This document shows, one piece after another, positions 45,878-54,272 of a DNA stretch of 64,000 bases. The notes beneath the pieces were generated by a model. The model saw only the letters and a program-made list of their open reading frames with translations. It was not told the origin of the DNA and made no database searches. Location of the stretch: positions 4,126,001 to 4,190,000 of the forward strand of contig NZ_CP137640.1 of the NCBI RefSeq assembly GCF_036670025.1. Direction: 5' to 3'. This stretch comes from Bacillus_BD oryzisoli. GTDB taxonomy: Bacteria > Bacillota > Bacilli > Bacillales > Cytobacillaceae. Numbering within the stretch: the first letter of the stretch is position 1; each line of letters starts with the position of its first letter. Made by a program: the position numbers and the translations under genes.

Positions 45878-46045
45878 GATGCGAATGCCAATGTATTATT
45901 AAACAATCTTTATAAGCATACGGCCTTACAAACTACATTCGGTGTTATTCTGCTTGCACCTGTGAACGGTGAACCAAAGGTTCTGAATCTGAAGCAATGT
46001 CTTTTTTATTATCTTGACCACCAACAAGTGATTATCCGCAGGACA
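45878..46045 (+). pseudogene. gyrA fragment
   Basis: A 56-codon stretch reads DANANVLLNNLYKHTALQTT then VNGEPKVLNLKQCL and HQQVIIRRT, matching the DNA gyrase A breakage-reunion domain near residues 315-370. Nothing before or after fits gyrA. A functional copy must be elsewhere. Confidence 0.8.
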
Positions 46046-46515
46046 CACGTTCCGTTATGTGTAATAATAATTGTGATTTTACATTTTTATAGGACATACT
46101 TTCCGCTATTTAAATGAAAGGTTGTTATTTTTTCGTAATTTTTAGCAAATAACGTACTCAGTGTCCAAAGGCTCTCCAAAATAGATTTATTTATGATATT
46201 AACGTACTCAATGTCCACAAAAAAGTTGAATCATACAATTTAAACTAAAACGCATGGATTCTACCTGTAATCCATGCGTTTCTGTTTGTTATTTCTATTG
46301 ATTTTTCTGTTTTGATTTTGAATATTTTTTTACATTTTCTCCACTTTATCGGAACTACTTAACCTAATAAGCAGCTCTTTTTTATATTTGATGTACATTC
46401 ACCTTCATTAATTATTAAAAATGTCACCTAAATTGATCGACTACACAATAATTACATTTACCACAATGTTTTTCATAGTAAAGATTCAATCAGACGATGA
46501 AACCCCATAGACCCC
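46046..46515. other. intergenic region with direct repeat
   Basis: Two 17-bp copies of AACGTACTCARTGTCCA (46151 and 46201) are 50 bp apart. A strong hairpin follows at 46248-46281. No gene is evident. Confidence 0.45.
46248..46281. terminator. terminator-like hairpin
   Basis: AAACGCATGGATT / AATCCATGCGTTT perfect 13-bp stem, 8-nt loop. Confidence 0.7.
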
Positions 46516-47790
46516 CTACTTTGCCTTTTGGGTCAATGAACCTGTCCCCTCGACCCTTTGTTGTTCTTTTATCATCATTCCTCCTATTAGGCCGATAAAA
46601 GTAAACAACACCGGGATCAGCATTCCGTAGTGGTAACCTACTTCAATGGGAGCCTGATGAAAGTGGTCCAGCATTTTACCGAAGAAGAATGGCAGCAAAA
46701 CAGCACTGATAAATCCTCCAGTGTTGGCAAATCCTGTTACTACACCTACTTCCTTCACAGAAAAAGTTTTTCTAACAATGGCAAACGTTAAAGGACCTCC
46801 ACCATGCCCAAATCCAATCAAAAATAATAATAGGATAACCATAAATACCGGCGGCTTCTCCATGATAAATAAAGCGATCCAGCAGAGAAAAATCATCAAT
46901 TGAATGAGTACATAAGGACGCTTGACTGCTTCCAATCTACTTGTAACCCAAGTAATGACAAAAGAGCCAATAATCACTCCGATTAGACCATACATCATCA
47001 GCTGACTGGCACCTGAACGGCTGATTTCAAGGACATGTATTCCATAAGGGACACCCCATGAACCAATAAATCCAACATAGGTACCCACGACACCAAAGTG
47101 ACAAAAGAACGTCGCCCATGCTTGCCGGCTGGAAAGCATTCTTTTAAGAATCGTCCATGTCTTTTCATGTGTTTGAGTTTGACGGACGTTTGATTTCGAA
47201 ATGTGTTTAGATTCTTGTCCAGGTTTCTTCTCAAGAACAAAATAAAGAAGAATGGCGATCACGCACAATAGAATACCTGTTGATAAAAATATTGGTCTCC
47301 AACCTGCCAGCGCAATGAAATATGAAAAGGGAACGGTTGCTAAAAGCGATCCAAGACCTCCGGCCACACCCGCAAATCCAAGTAATCTAGTAAACTCCCC
47401 AACTTTAAACCATTTACTTAAAATTAAAACTAAATTGACCCAAATGGTCGCGTCTCCTACCCCTACTAACAACCTAGAAAATAATAATATATATTCATGT
47501 GACGCTAAACTATAGATGACCGTACCTAAACCATTTAAGAGCGTTCCAAAGATAAGAAAGTAGTTAGGACCAAATCGGTCTGATAAAAGACCAATTGGTA
47601 TTTGTAATCCGGAATAGGCTACAAATTGAATGCTTGTGATTAACCCAACAACTGTTGCAGAGATTTGAAAATCCTTCATTACCTGGTCTGTAATCAATCC
47701 CGGAGCTGTTCTTTGACCCACAATCAAGAAATAAGCAAGTAATACTGAGGCAAAAATGATCCATCTGTAAGAACTATTTTGTTTATCCAA
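46516..47790 (-). CDS. MFS transporter
   Basis: A roughly 424-residue 12-helix major facilitator. Typical: loop 2-3 GLLSDRFGPN, helix 4 LLFSRLLVGVGDATIWVN, helix 5 AGVAGGLGSLLA. Best compared with the anion:cation symporter/ oxalate-formate branch. TTG start after AGGAG is chosen since the longer N-terminus has no site. The last 15 residues (QRVEGTGSLTQKAK) are encoded inside a REP-like repeat. Substrate unknown. Confidence 0.83.
   Translation of the reverse strand: MDKQNSSYRWIIFASVLLAYFLIVGQRTAPGLITDQVMKDFQISATVVGLITSIQFVAYSGLQIPIGLLSDRFGPNYFLIFGTLLNGLGTVIYSLASHEYILLFSRLLVGVGDATIWVNLVLILSKWFKVGEFTRLLGFAGVAGGLGSLLATVPFSYFIALAGWRPIFLSTGILLCVIAILLYFVLEKKPGQESKHISKSNVRQTQTHEKTWTILKRMLSSRQAWATFFCHFGVVGTYVGFIGSWGVPYGIHVLEISRSGASQLMMYGLIGVIIGSFVITWVTSRLEAVKRPYVLIQLMIFLCWIALFIMEKPPVFMVILLLFLIGFGHGGGPLTFAIVRKTFSVKEVGVVTGFANTGGFISAVLLPFFFGKMLDHFHQAPIEVGYHYGMLIPVLFTFIGLIGGMMIKEQQRVEGTGSLTQKAK
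46530..46556. repeat. REP-like repeat overlapping the MFS 3' end
   Basis: GGGTCAATGAACCTGTCCCC and GACCC; lies within the coding sequence of the MFS gene. Confidence 0.65.
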
Positions 47791-47996
47791 TTTATTTGTT
47801 CTCCTAAGTTTAATTCCATAAATAGTATACTCCTTTATATGATTATAATAAAAAACAAATTTTACCAATTAGAGCAAAAATAATGGTGCAGGCTCCATCT
47901 ATATTCAAGACAGGTTCCTGGCACCCTTGGTATTTGGAATTCAAAAAATAGGTGCACTGCCACCTTTTGTCCCTTTGCCTCCTACACGTAAGAGAC

Positions 47997-48901
47997 CTAA
48001 GTGTAACGAATTTTACCTCCATTAATATGAAGAACCTGGCCTGTGACATAAACGGATTCAATTGAGGCTAGGTATACGTTGAAGCGATTTCAAATGGCTG
48101 TGCTGCGCGGCCCATGGGAAGGTCAGCTCCAAAGGTGAGCTGATTTTCAGCAGGATAAGTACTTACAGTTAGTGGAGTCCACGCCGGTCCAGGAGCCACT
48201 CCATTTACTCGTATGCCCTGATTTACAAGCGACATAGCCATGGTCCGGGTGAAAGAGACTACGGCCCCTTTAGATGCTGAGTAATCGATCACACTTTTCT
48301 CTCCTTCATAAGCGACCCTAGATGAAGTATTAATAATGCAACTCCCTGGCTTTAAATAAGGCAATGCGGCTTTCGTCAAATAAAACAAAGGGAAGACGTT
48401 TGTGCGGAATGTATTTTCAAGTTGTTCATTCGAAACGTCCAGTATACTTCTTGTGTATGGTTGCACTGCCGCATTATTCACTACTATATCCAATCGTCCA
48501 AATGTTTTGATTATCTGTTCTACAGCTGCCGACGAAGTTGCGGGATCCCTTAAATCCCCCGGCAGCAACAGGCATCGTGCACCTAATGACTCTACATATT
48601 GTTTCGTCTCATTCGCATCACGATGCTCATTAAGGTACATAATCGCTAAATCAGCGCCTTCCTTCGCGTAAGCTGCCGCTACTGCACGTCCAATTCCACT
48701 GTCACCACCGGTAATAATTTCTACTCGATTTTTTAGTTTGTTGTTACCGGCATAACCAGGATAATCAAAAATAGGACGGGGCTGCATAACCCACTCCAGA
48801 CCCGGTTGTCTATTCTGATGTTGTGGTGGAAAAGTAATCGGTTCTATCACTACGCGATGCGTGACTCCTATGTACGGATAGACTGGATAATTTTGATCCA
48901 T
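47997..48901 (-). pseudogene. short-chain dehydrogenase with C-terminal frameshift
   Basis: An SDR of the YhxC/YhdF type: N-terminal extension with QPGLEWVMQPRPIFD, glycine motif TGGDSGIG, NNAA, catalytic Ser-Tyr-Lys (NTSSRVA, YSASKGA). The frame ends at TAG 48068 after FEIASTYT; in the next frame YLASIESVYVTGQVLHINGG continues to TAG at 47997, the normal C-terminus. One base seems lost near 48073. ATG start after GAGGGGG. The catalytic core is intact, so some function may remain. Confidence 0.8.
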
Positions 48902-49125
48902 GATTTTCCCCCTCATAGCAGCCAATTCATTCTCAAAACACGATATCCTGTAGAAGAATATGACATAAAACTAATAGATATTCGCTAATTAGGCATTGTG
49001 CCGCCATCATACCAATCCTTTCATAATAGTCGACATGAAATAAAAATAAGCGCTAATCCTGATGCAGGAAAGCGCCCTTTCTCAATATTCAACATGTACA
49101 AAATTATATTCTTGCTTATTACGCA

Positions 49126-50106
49126 CTATTCATTTTCAAATGTTGTTGTAAAATCATTTACATGATTACTTATTGTTTTCGCTTGAGTCCAATGAAGATA
49201 GTGATGACCTTTTAAGATGACCACTTCACTTGAAGGATGATTCGTTAATTGGGTCTGATAAAAAGTGACATTGGATTTACCTTCTTCGTTTACTTTATCC
49301 TCTTTCGTCGTAAAAAACAGTACTGGCATATTAGAGGGAAATGACATATGAACTGTTTTTTCGATATTCTGTTTAATTTCATTTCCTTCCTGCACTACAT
49401 TCCTGTTATTGCCTTTCCAAGCAGAAATGGCTTTGGTCATGTCTAGATTCTCTTCAGAATACGTACCTTCCTCCGCTATTGGCAGGAAGTTATCGGCCAT
49501 CAAATAGACAGCCAATCTTGCTATCCCAGTTGGGGCAACATAACTCCAATAATTGGGCATCAAAGGGGCAGCTTCATGAAAATACTCCAGTGCCTTTGGC
49601 AAAGTAGGATCAATCCCGATAACCGCTTTTACTTCACTAGGATATTTGTTGGCATAGTACATGCTGTATAACCCAGAAATCGAGTGCGGCATTAAAATAA
49701 ACGGTCCTTCTATATTCGATTGATTAAGAACTGATCTGATTTCCCCTACAATATTTTCCACGGTTCGTTCTTTATTGGTAGCATCACTCCAGCCATACCC
49801 AAACGCTTCTACAACTGCTACTCTATTATTCTTTGCGAGTTCATTTATGAGGGGTTCGAAATCTAACACAGGTGCAGCTGTCCCTAAGCCGCTCATTAAC
49901 AGAATCGTATTTTCTCCCTCTCCTTTTGTATAGATATGCATCTTCTTCCCGTCAACTTCCACTAATTGACCTGTAGGCGGATATTTTTGATGTTCATAGA
50001 CAGTCATTCCTTTATGGAAAAAGAACCACAACAGGAGTACTGCTGCCATAAATAACAGTATGTTTCTAGTCATTACCCTAAATCGAGATTTTCCTTTGGT
50101 TTTCAT
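49126..50106 (-). CDS. alpha/beta hydrolase, membrane-anchored
   Basis: A 326-residue alpha/beta hydrolase with an N-terminal membrane helix (about 12-31). The oxyanion block LLMSGLGTAAP, nucleophile elbow MPHSISGLYS (Ser about 144) and the final His in KGHHYLHW are visible; the elbow is HSISG rather than GxSxG. ATG start after GAGAAA. A TerF/esterase role is possible but the substrate is not readable. Confidence 0.82.
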   Translation of the reverse strand: MKTKGKSRFRVMTRNILLFMAAVLLLWFFFHKGMTVYEHQKYPPTGQLVEVDGKKMHIYTKGEGENTILLMSGLGTAAPVLDFEPLINELAKNNRVAVVEAFGYGWSDATNKERTVENIVGEIRSVLNQSNIEGPFILMPHSISGLYSMYYANKYPSEVKAVIGIDPTLPKALEYFHEAAPLMPNYWSYVAPTGIARLAVYLMADNFLPIAEEGTYSEENLDMTKAISAWKGNNRNVVQEGNEIKQNIEKTVHMSFPSNMPVLFFTTKEDKVNEEGKSNVTFYQTQLTNHPSSEVVILKGHHYLHWTQAKTISNHVNDFTTTFENE

Positions 50107-50177
50107 TTTCTCTCACTTTCTAGCATTTTGAATATTATTCTATCACTTTATTTTTAAGACAATATTAACGTTCTTTG

Positions 50178-50933
50178 TTATGAGATCGAATTGATAAACA
50201 TCTGTGAAACCAGCTGGAGATCAATGATAAAATGAATGATTACAATCGGTACTATCCGTTGCTTCTTTGTATAGAAAATCCCTAAAAAGATAGCTAAAGG
50301 AATAAACGAAAGCAGTCGCCATAACATATAATCTGCCTCCAGTACGATCGGAAGAAATACATGTTGAAGCGCCAGGAAAAAACCTGCAATCAGGATCGGC
50401 ATATAAATTTTCCCTGTGATTTGCTGCAATCTTGGCAATGCATATCCAATATAAGTAGGAGTTTCAACTAACGCATTAGATAACGGAAAGAGGATGAGCG
50501 CAATAACTGCATAACCGATTGGAAGTGCCTGAAAGTGCGTGTCAGGCGGTGGGATAGCACCTAACAGCAGGTAAGAAAACAAATACAACGGAACAGCCCC
50601 TCCGATTACTGCTGCTAGAAAAAGTACCGCATATTCCCGGACAGTTTTCCGATTTTTATCAACCGGTGCTCGGAAAAGACTTCTGTAGGAACGACCTTCT
50701 TTTTTTAGTAATTGATTAATAATCAAAAAGGAAAATAAATTAGCAAAAATCACTTGAAACGGCCACCATTTTTCCGCATCATTAAAAGGCTGGTCACTCC
50801 CCTGTAAAGCTAGTATTCCTACAAATAGTATTCCCATGATAAAAAATAATACGGTTCTCAATATCAACGAAAAATACACATGATGGACTTTTTTTGACAC
50901 GGACGACATGTTAACCGGTAAATCAGTTTGCAT
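50178..50933 (-). CDS. CPBP-like intramembrane protein, altered motif
   Basis: A 251-residue protein with about seven membrane helices and the layout of CPBP (Abi) intramembrane glutamic proteases. Motif 1, normally EExxxR, reads VETPTYIGYALP (one Glu kept, Arg missing); motif 2 LALQHVF has the His; motif 3 HFIIDL has His and Asp. It could be a diverged protease or an inactive relative. ATG after a weak site. Confidence 0.65.
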   Translation of the reverse strand: MQTDLPVNMSSVSKKVHHVYFSLILRTVLFFIMGILFVGILALQGSDQPFNDAEKWWPFQVIFANLFSFLIINQLLKKEGRSYRSLFRAPVDKNRKTVREYAVLFLAAVIGGAVPLYLFSYLLLGAIPPPDTHFQALPIGYAVIALILFPLSNALVETPTYIGYALPRLQQITGKIYMPILIAGFFLALQHVFLPIVLEADYMLWRLLSFIPLAIFLGIFYTKKQRIVPIVIIHFIIDLQLVSQMFINSIS

Positions 50934-51047
50934 TCATATTCCCCCATTTATTTGGTTTGCGGACATTTTTCCGCCGTTTGAATCTTTTCAGAATCTCAAT
51001 GGCTTCCCCAAGGTTTCCATTTTTCATGTTTTGTATATGCGTATGAG

Positions 51048-51200
51048 TGAACTACCCACCACTTAGCTAACCTTACGGTCTGCTTGAAGTGGGGGCTTCT
51101 CGACTTATCGTTGCTTTTATTAGCCAACGAAAACTGACCGAGCTAACCCTCTTGTTCCAAGAGTTATTGTTTCTATGATAATGCCAGTAAGCGTAATCCT
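51048..51200 (-). ncRNA. predicted omega RNA of tnpB copy 2
   Basis: Scaffold is the tnpB 3' end and right end; the guide flank begins TCATACGCATATACAAAACA on the minus strand. Confidence 0.45.
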
Positions 51201-52285
51201 TCATTTTTGATATTGATTGCTGAATTATAGTCACGTTCTGCTACATAGCCACAAGAACATTGATAGGTGCGTTCAGATAGCGACATAGGCTTTTCTGCAC
51301 CGCAACAAGAACATTTTTTAGTAGAAGGAAACCACTTATCAATTTTTACTAGCTGTTTACCCTGTTCTTTTAGCTTGTACGCTAAGAAAGTAGTGAACAT
51401 GCCCCACCCATTGTCGTGAACACTTTTTCCAAAGTGAAGGGCTTGAGACATTCCTTTCATATTCAAGTCCTCAATCACGACAGCATCAAAGTTGGAAGCT
51501 AATTTTTTTGATTTGTGGTGAAGATAATTCATACGCTGGTTCGCTACTTTTTCATGTAATTTAGCCACTACTAAGCGTTGCTTGTTCCAACGTGCAGAAC
51601 CTTTCTTACGCTTAGACAGAATGCGTTGTGCTTTTGCTAATTTTTCTGACATGACACGATAGTAGCGAGGATAATTGGCTTTCTCATTCTCGCTACTCAC
51701 ATATAATTCAGCCATAGCAAAATCTAGCCCAACGACATTTTCTATTTTTTTAGGCTGTATGTCTTTTTCATATTCTGTTAGAACAGATACATAGTATTTC
51801 CCTGACTTCGTTCTGGAAATGGTACAGGATTTCAGTTTATAATTAGCAGGGATTTTCCTATGCTGTTTTATTTTTAAGAGTTTTAGTTTTGGGAGTTTGA
51901 TATGACCGTCTTTTAATTCGATGTTTCCATTGACTAAATTAGTCGTATAGGATTGTTTTGCCTTACGGTTCTTGAACTTTGGAAATTCAGCATTTCCTTC
52001 AAAAAAATTCTTATAAGCAGTCTGCAAGTTGATTTGTGCATTCGCTAAAGCTAGTGAATCCACTTCTTTTAGGAATGGAAATTCACCTTTATATTTTGCA
52101 GGAGTCGGAAACTTTTGCTTTTTAAGCGTTTCTTTATCATCCTTGAACTTTTCATAGGTTTCCTTGCGTTCTGCCAACATCTTATTATAGACAAAACGAA
52201 CACAGCCGAAAGTTTTTGCTAATAACACAACTTGATCTTTGTGTGGTAACAACCGAAATTTGAAAGCTTTGTTTTGCTTGGTCAT
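51173..52285 (-). CDS. tnpB: TnpB RNA-guided nuclease, intact active site
   Basis: A 370-residue TnpB with all three RuvC acidic residues: Asp188 (GLDFAMAEL), Glu272 (VIEDLNM) and Asp352 (AERDYNSAIN), and the four-Cys zinc ribbon. It makes RNA-guided double-strand breaks next to the element's target motif and helps retain the element. About 15 residues differ from copy 1. The start is the second ATG, 9 nt after GGAGG. TnpA must act in trans, since none is here. Confidence 0.92.
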   Translation of the reverse strand: MTKQNKAFKFRLLPHKDQVVLLAKTFGCVRFVYNKMLAERKETYEKFKDDKETLKKQKFPTPAKYKGEFPFLKEVDSLALANAQINLQTAYKNFFEGNAEFPKFKNRKAKQSYTTNLVNGNIELKDGHIKLPKLKLLKIKQHRKIPANYKLKSCTISRTKSGKYYVSVLTEYEKDIQPKKIENVVGLDFAMAELYVSSENEKANYPRYYRVMSEKLAKAQRILSKRKKGSARWNKQRLVVAKLHEKVANQRMNYLHHKSKKLASNFDAVVIEDLNMKGMSQALHFGKSVHDNGWGMFTTFLAYKLKEQGKQLVKIDKWFPSTKKCSCCGAEKPMSLSERTYQCSCGYVAERDYNSAINIKNEGLRLLALS

Positions 52286-52394
52286 ATTCATTCACCTCCT
52301 AGTTATATTATAGAACACTTGTTCCTAATTTGCTATTATTTTGGCTAAAGCCAACTGAAAATCATCTCCCACCTACTCATTGGGCTGTCGTCCT

Positions 52395-52757
52395 TCACAT
52401 TCCTTGAGGATGGGAGACTTCTTTCGGAGATCTGTTAAAACCAGACTCATATTTCAATCCATAACCAAGCATGCGATCCATTCCAATATGAGCAATCCAG
52501 ATCAGGCAGATCATGGTAAGACTATTATCTGAAAAAATAGACCCTGCTAATAAGAGAAGAACAGGGGTGGTATAAGTATGAGCAAAATTATATAGATAAG
52601 CTCCAATTTTGTTGTTTACTGTGTAACCGATCATAAATACATCCGGAAACAAGAGCAATAGGAAAAATAGCCACCAGGTATAACCATTGAAAAAATAGAA
52701 ATATGCTCCTGCCAGTAATAAAATAAAACTTTCGATTTTGATTAATGTTTGATTCAT
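52395..52757 (-). pseudogene. DUF4260 membrane protein truncated by IS
   Basis: Four hydrophobic helices and the block GMDRMLGYGLKYESGF identify DUF4260. The normal short C-terminal tail is replaced: codons from about 52433 down come from the left end of the tnpB element, giving FNRSPKEVSHPQGM. Because only the last few residues are lost it may still work. It lies under a TetR-type operator at 52798. Confidence 0.7.
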
Positions 52758-52797
52758 TTTCACCTTTTCCCTTTTTTGAAGTTCATTTTCTAAAAAA

Positions 52798-52811
52798 CTA
52801 ACGTTCGTTAG
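52798..52811. promoter_or_regulatory. TetR operator before DUF4260 gene
   Basis: CTAACG TT CGTTAG, matching the larger dyad before the tetR gene. Confidence 0.65.
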
Positions 52812-52930
52812 CTTAATTCATACTAAATATCCATTCCCATTTCAATTTAAAATGGGTGGATACATTAAAGGATAATCCTCAAAAAAACGATCAAATAATA
52901 CAAACAAAGCAACTAATGTATCGGTAACTC

Positions 52931-53554
52931 CTAACTATTGATATTGATGTATTGAAGAAAGTACTGTAAATGTTCGTTCATTTTATTTTCGACGTCTGTT
53001 GTATCGTTATCATCATATTTTACAAGTAAGTATTCCGTTATCATCGTAAAAATAGGATATTGATATTGAATAGCCAGCATTCTGGTATTTCCCTGCTTTA
53101 ATTTATTTTCATTCATAAAAGCTTGAAATGCATGTTCGAGAAAATCAATCGTCCTTTTATACACTTGATTTAAAATGATTTCCCTTGCCCGCTGGTCCCT
53201 GAATTGTTCAATATTTAAAATACGCCACATTTTTTCATGCAGCTCATCCGCTACAGACTTTTTAAAGCTCTCCATGCCATCGAGCAGAAATTTTTCAATG
53301 GTGGTATTTTTTGCAATAATAGGCAGTTTATCCATGCTTGGAAGGGCAAGGTCATGTTCTGCTTTAAATACTTGGTAAATCAATTCAAGAATTTCTTCTT
53401 TTGAGCGGAAATGATTATATAAGGAGCTTTCCTTGATTCCAACGGCCTTGGTTAGTTCCCTCACAGAAACGGCAGAGTACCCTTTTCGTGAAAATAAATC
53501 AATAGACGCTTCGAGAATCTTTCTTTTCGTTCCCTCTACAGATAAACGATCCAT
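52931..53554 (-). CDS. TetR-family regulator
   Basis: A 207-residue TetR repressor with the helix-turn-helix at about residues 28-50 (SVRELTKAVGIKESSLYNHF). The C-terminal domain is helical with no recognised ligand site. ATG is 6 nt after GGAGG. Matching dyads lie before itself and before the DUF4260 gene 130 bp downstream, so it likely represses both. Such ACTAACG-type operators are common for this group. Confidence 0.85.
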   Translation of the reverse strand: MDRLSVEGTKRKILEASIDLFSRKGYSAVSVRELTKAVGIKESSLYNHFRSKEEILELIYQVFKAEHDLALPSMDKLPIIAKNTTIEKFLLDGMESFKKSVADELHEKMWRILNIEQFRDQRAREIILNQVYKRTIDFLEHAFQAFMNENKLKQGNTRMLAIQYQYPIFTMITEYLLVKYDDNDTTDVENKMNEHLQYFLQYININS

Positions 53555-53625
53555 CTTCAAACCTCCTTACGTGTTTTGATTTTATAGTACTCAATTTAGA
53601 TTATGTTTTATTATATGAAAAATTA

Positions 53626-53645
53626 TAACTAACGTTCGTTAGTTA
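53626..53645. promoter_or_regulatory. TetR operator before tetR
   Basis: TAACTAACG / CGTTAGTTA perfect 9-bp arms around TT. Confidence 0.7.
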
Positions 53646-53689
53646 GGCAAGATTTATTTTACAACTTTTTGAAAAGTCTACCTAAGTTG

Positions 53690-53723
53690 AAATCGGAAAC
53701 ATATTCGATGATGTTTCCGATTT
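53690..53723 (-). terminator. terminator of BsuPI gene
   Basis: AAATCGGAAACAT / ATGTTTCCGATTT perfect 13-bp stem just past the stop. Confidence 0.7.
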
Positions 53724-53732
53724 TGTATCCTG

Positions 53733-54173
53733 TTATTTTACTGTGAATTCTTGAGTTATTTGATACGCCTTCCCGTCCTTCGATGTCATCCATACCTTTA
53801 GAAGATAGTCACCGGTTTTTAAATCCAATTCATGTAGATCAATCTCGTAGCTTAAGGATTCACCCTGCTTTATGGTCTCCTCTCCTAACACCGCTAAAAA
53901 CATCGTCAGACTTGAAAACAGATAGATTTGTTCTCCTTTATCTGTTTCTACTGAATAATCAATCCTCTGTGAGCTGGAAAATTCAAACTTAACTTCCTTT
54001 TCTGTTTGATTGTTCACTTCATATTGAAAAACCAAGGGACTTGTTTCCTTTAGAGCAGCCGTTATCTTCCCCGCCACAATCCCACTCCCATCATTGTTGG
54101 TTTCATTACTGTTTGCTTTCCCACATCCGATAAGCAGAAATCCTAGAATCAAGAGGACCCATGCTTTTTTCAT
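53733..54173 (-). CDS. lipoprotein with BsuPI domain
   Basis: A 146-residue lipoprotein. The signal peptide ends at lipobox LIGC (Cys about 18). Residues 40-145 form the BsuPI (intracellular proteinase inhibitor) Ig-like domain: LVFQYEVNNQTEKEVKFEFSS, RIDYSVETDKGEQIYLFS, KTGDYLLKVWMTS. Secreted versions of this domain are of unknown role. ATG after GAGGTG. Confidence 0.8.
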   Translation of the reverse strand: MKKAWVLLILGFLLIGCGKANSNETNNDGSGIVAGKITAALKETSPLVFQYEVNNQTEKEVKFEFSSSQRIDYSVETDKGEQIYLFSSLTMFLAVLGEETIKQGESLSYEIDLHELDLKTGDYLLKVWMTSKDGKAYQITQEFTVK

Positions 54174-54272
54174 GGCCACACCTCATCTTCAAATAGTATC
54201 ATTACTTATACTTTTCAGAACCCGGCTAGTAATAGTTTATGATGATATATCATTACTAGAATCTCCCAAACT

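Larger units (their letters stand above)
51047..52433 (-). mobile_element. IS1341-type element, copy 2
   Basis: Same ends as copy 1. Inserted after TTTTAAC in the 3' part of a DUF4260 gene. No tnpA. Confidence 0.82.

Noticed and set aside
46151..46217. Direct repeats as insertion-sequence target duplication
   Set aside because: The 33 bp between them hold no element and the repeat is too long for a usual duplication.
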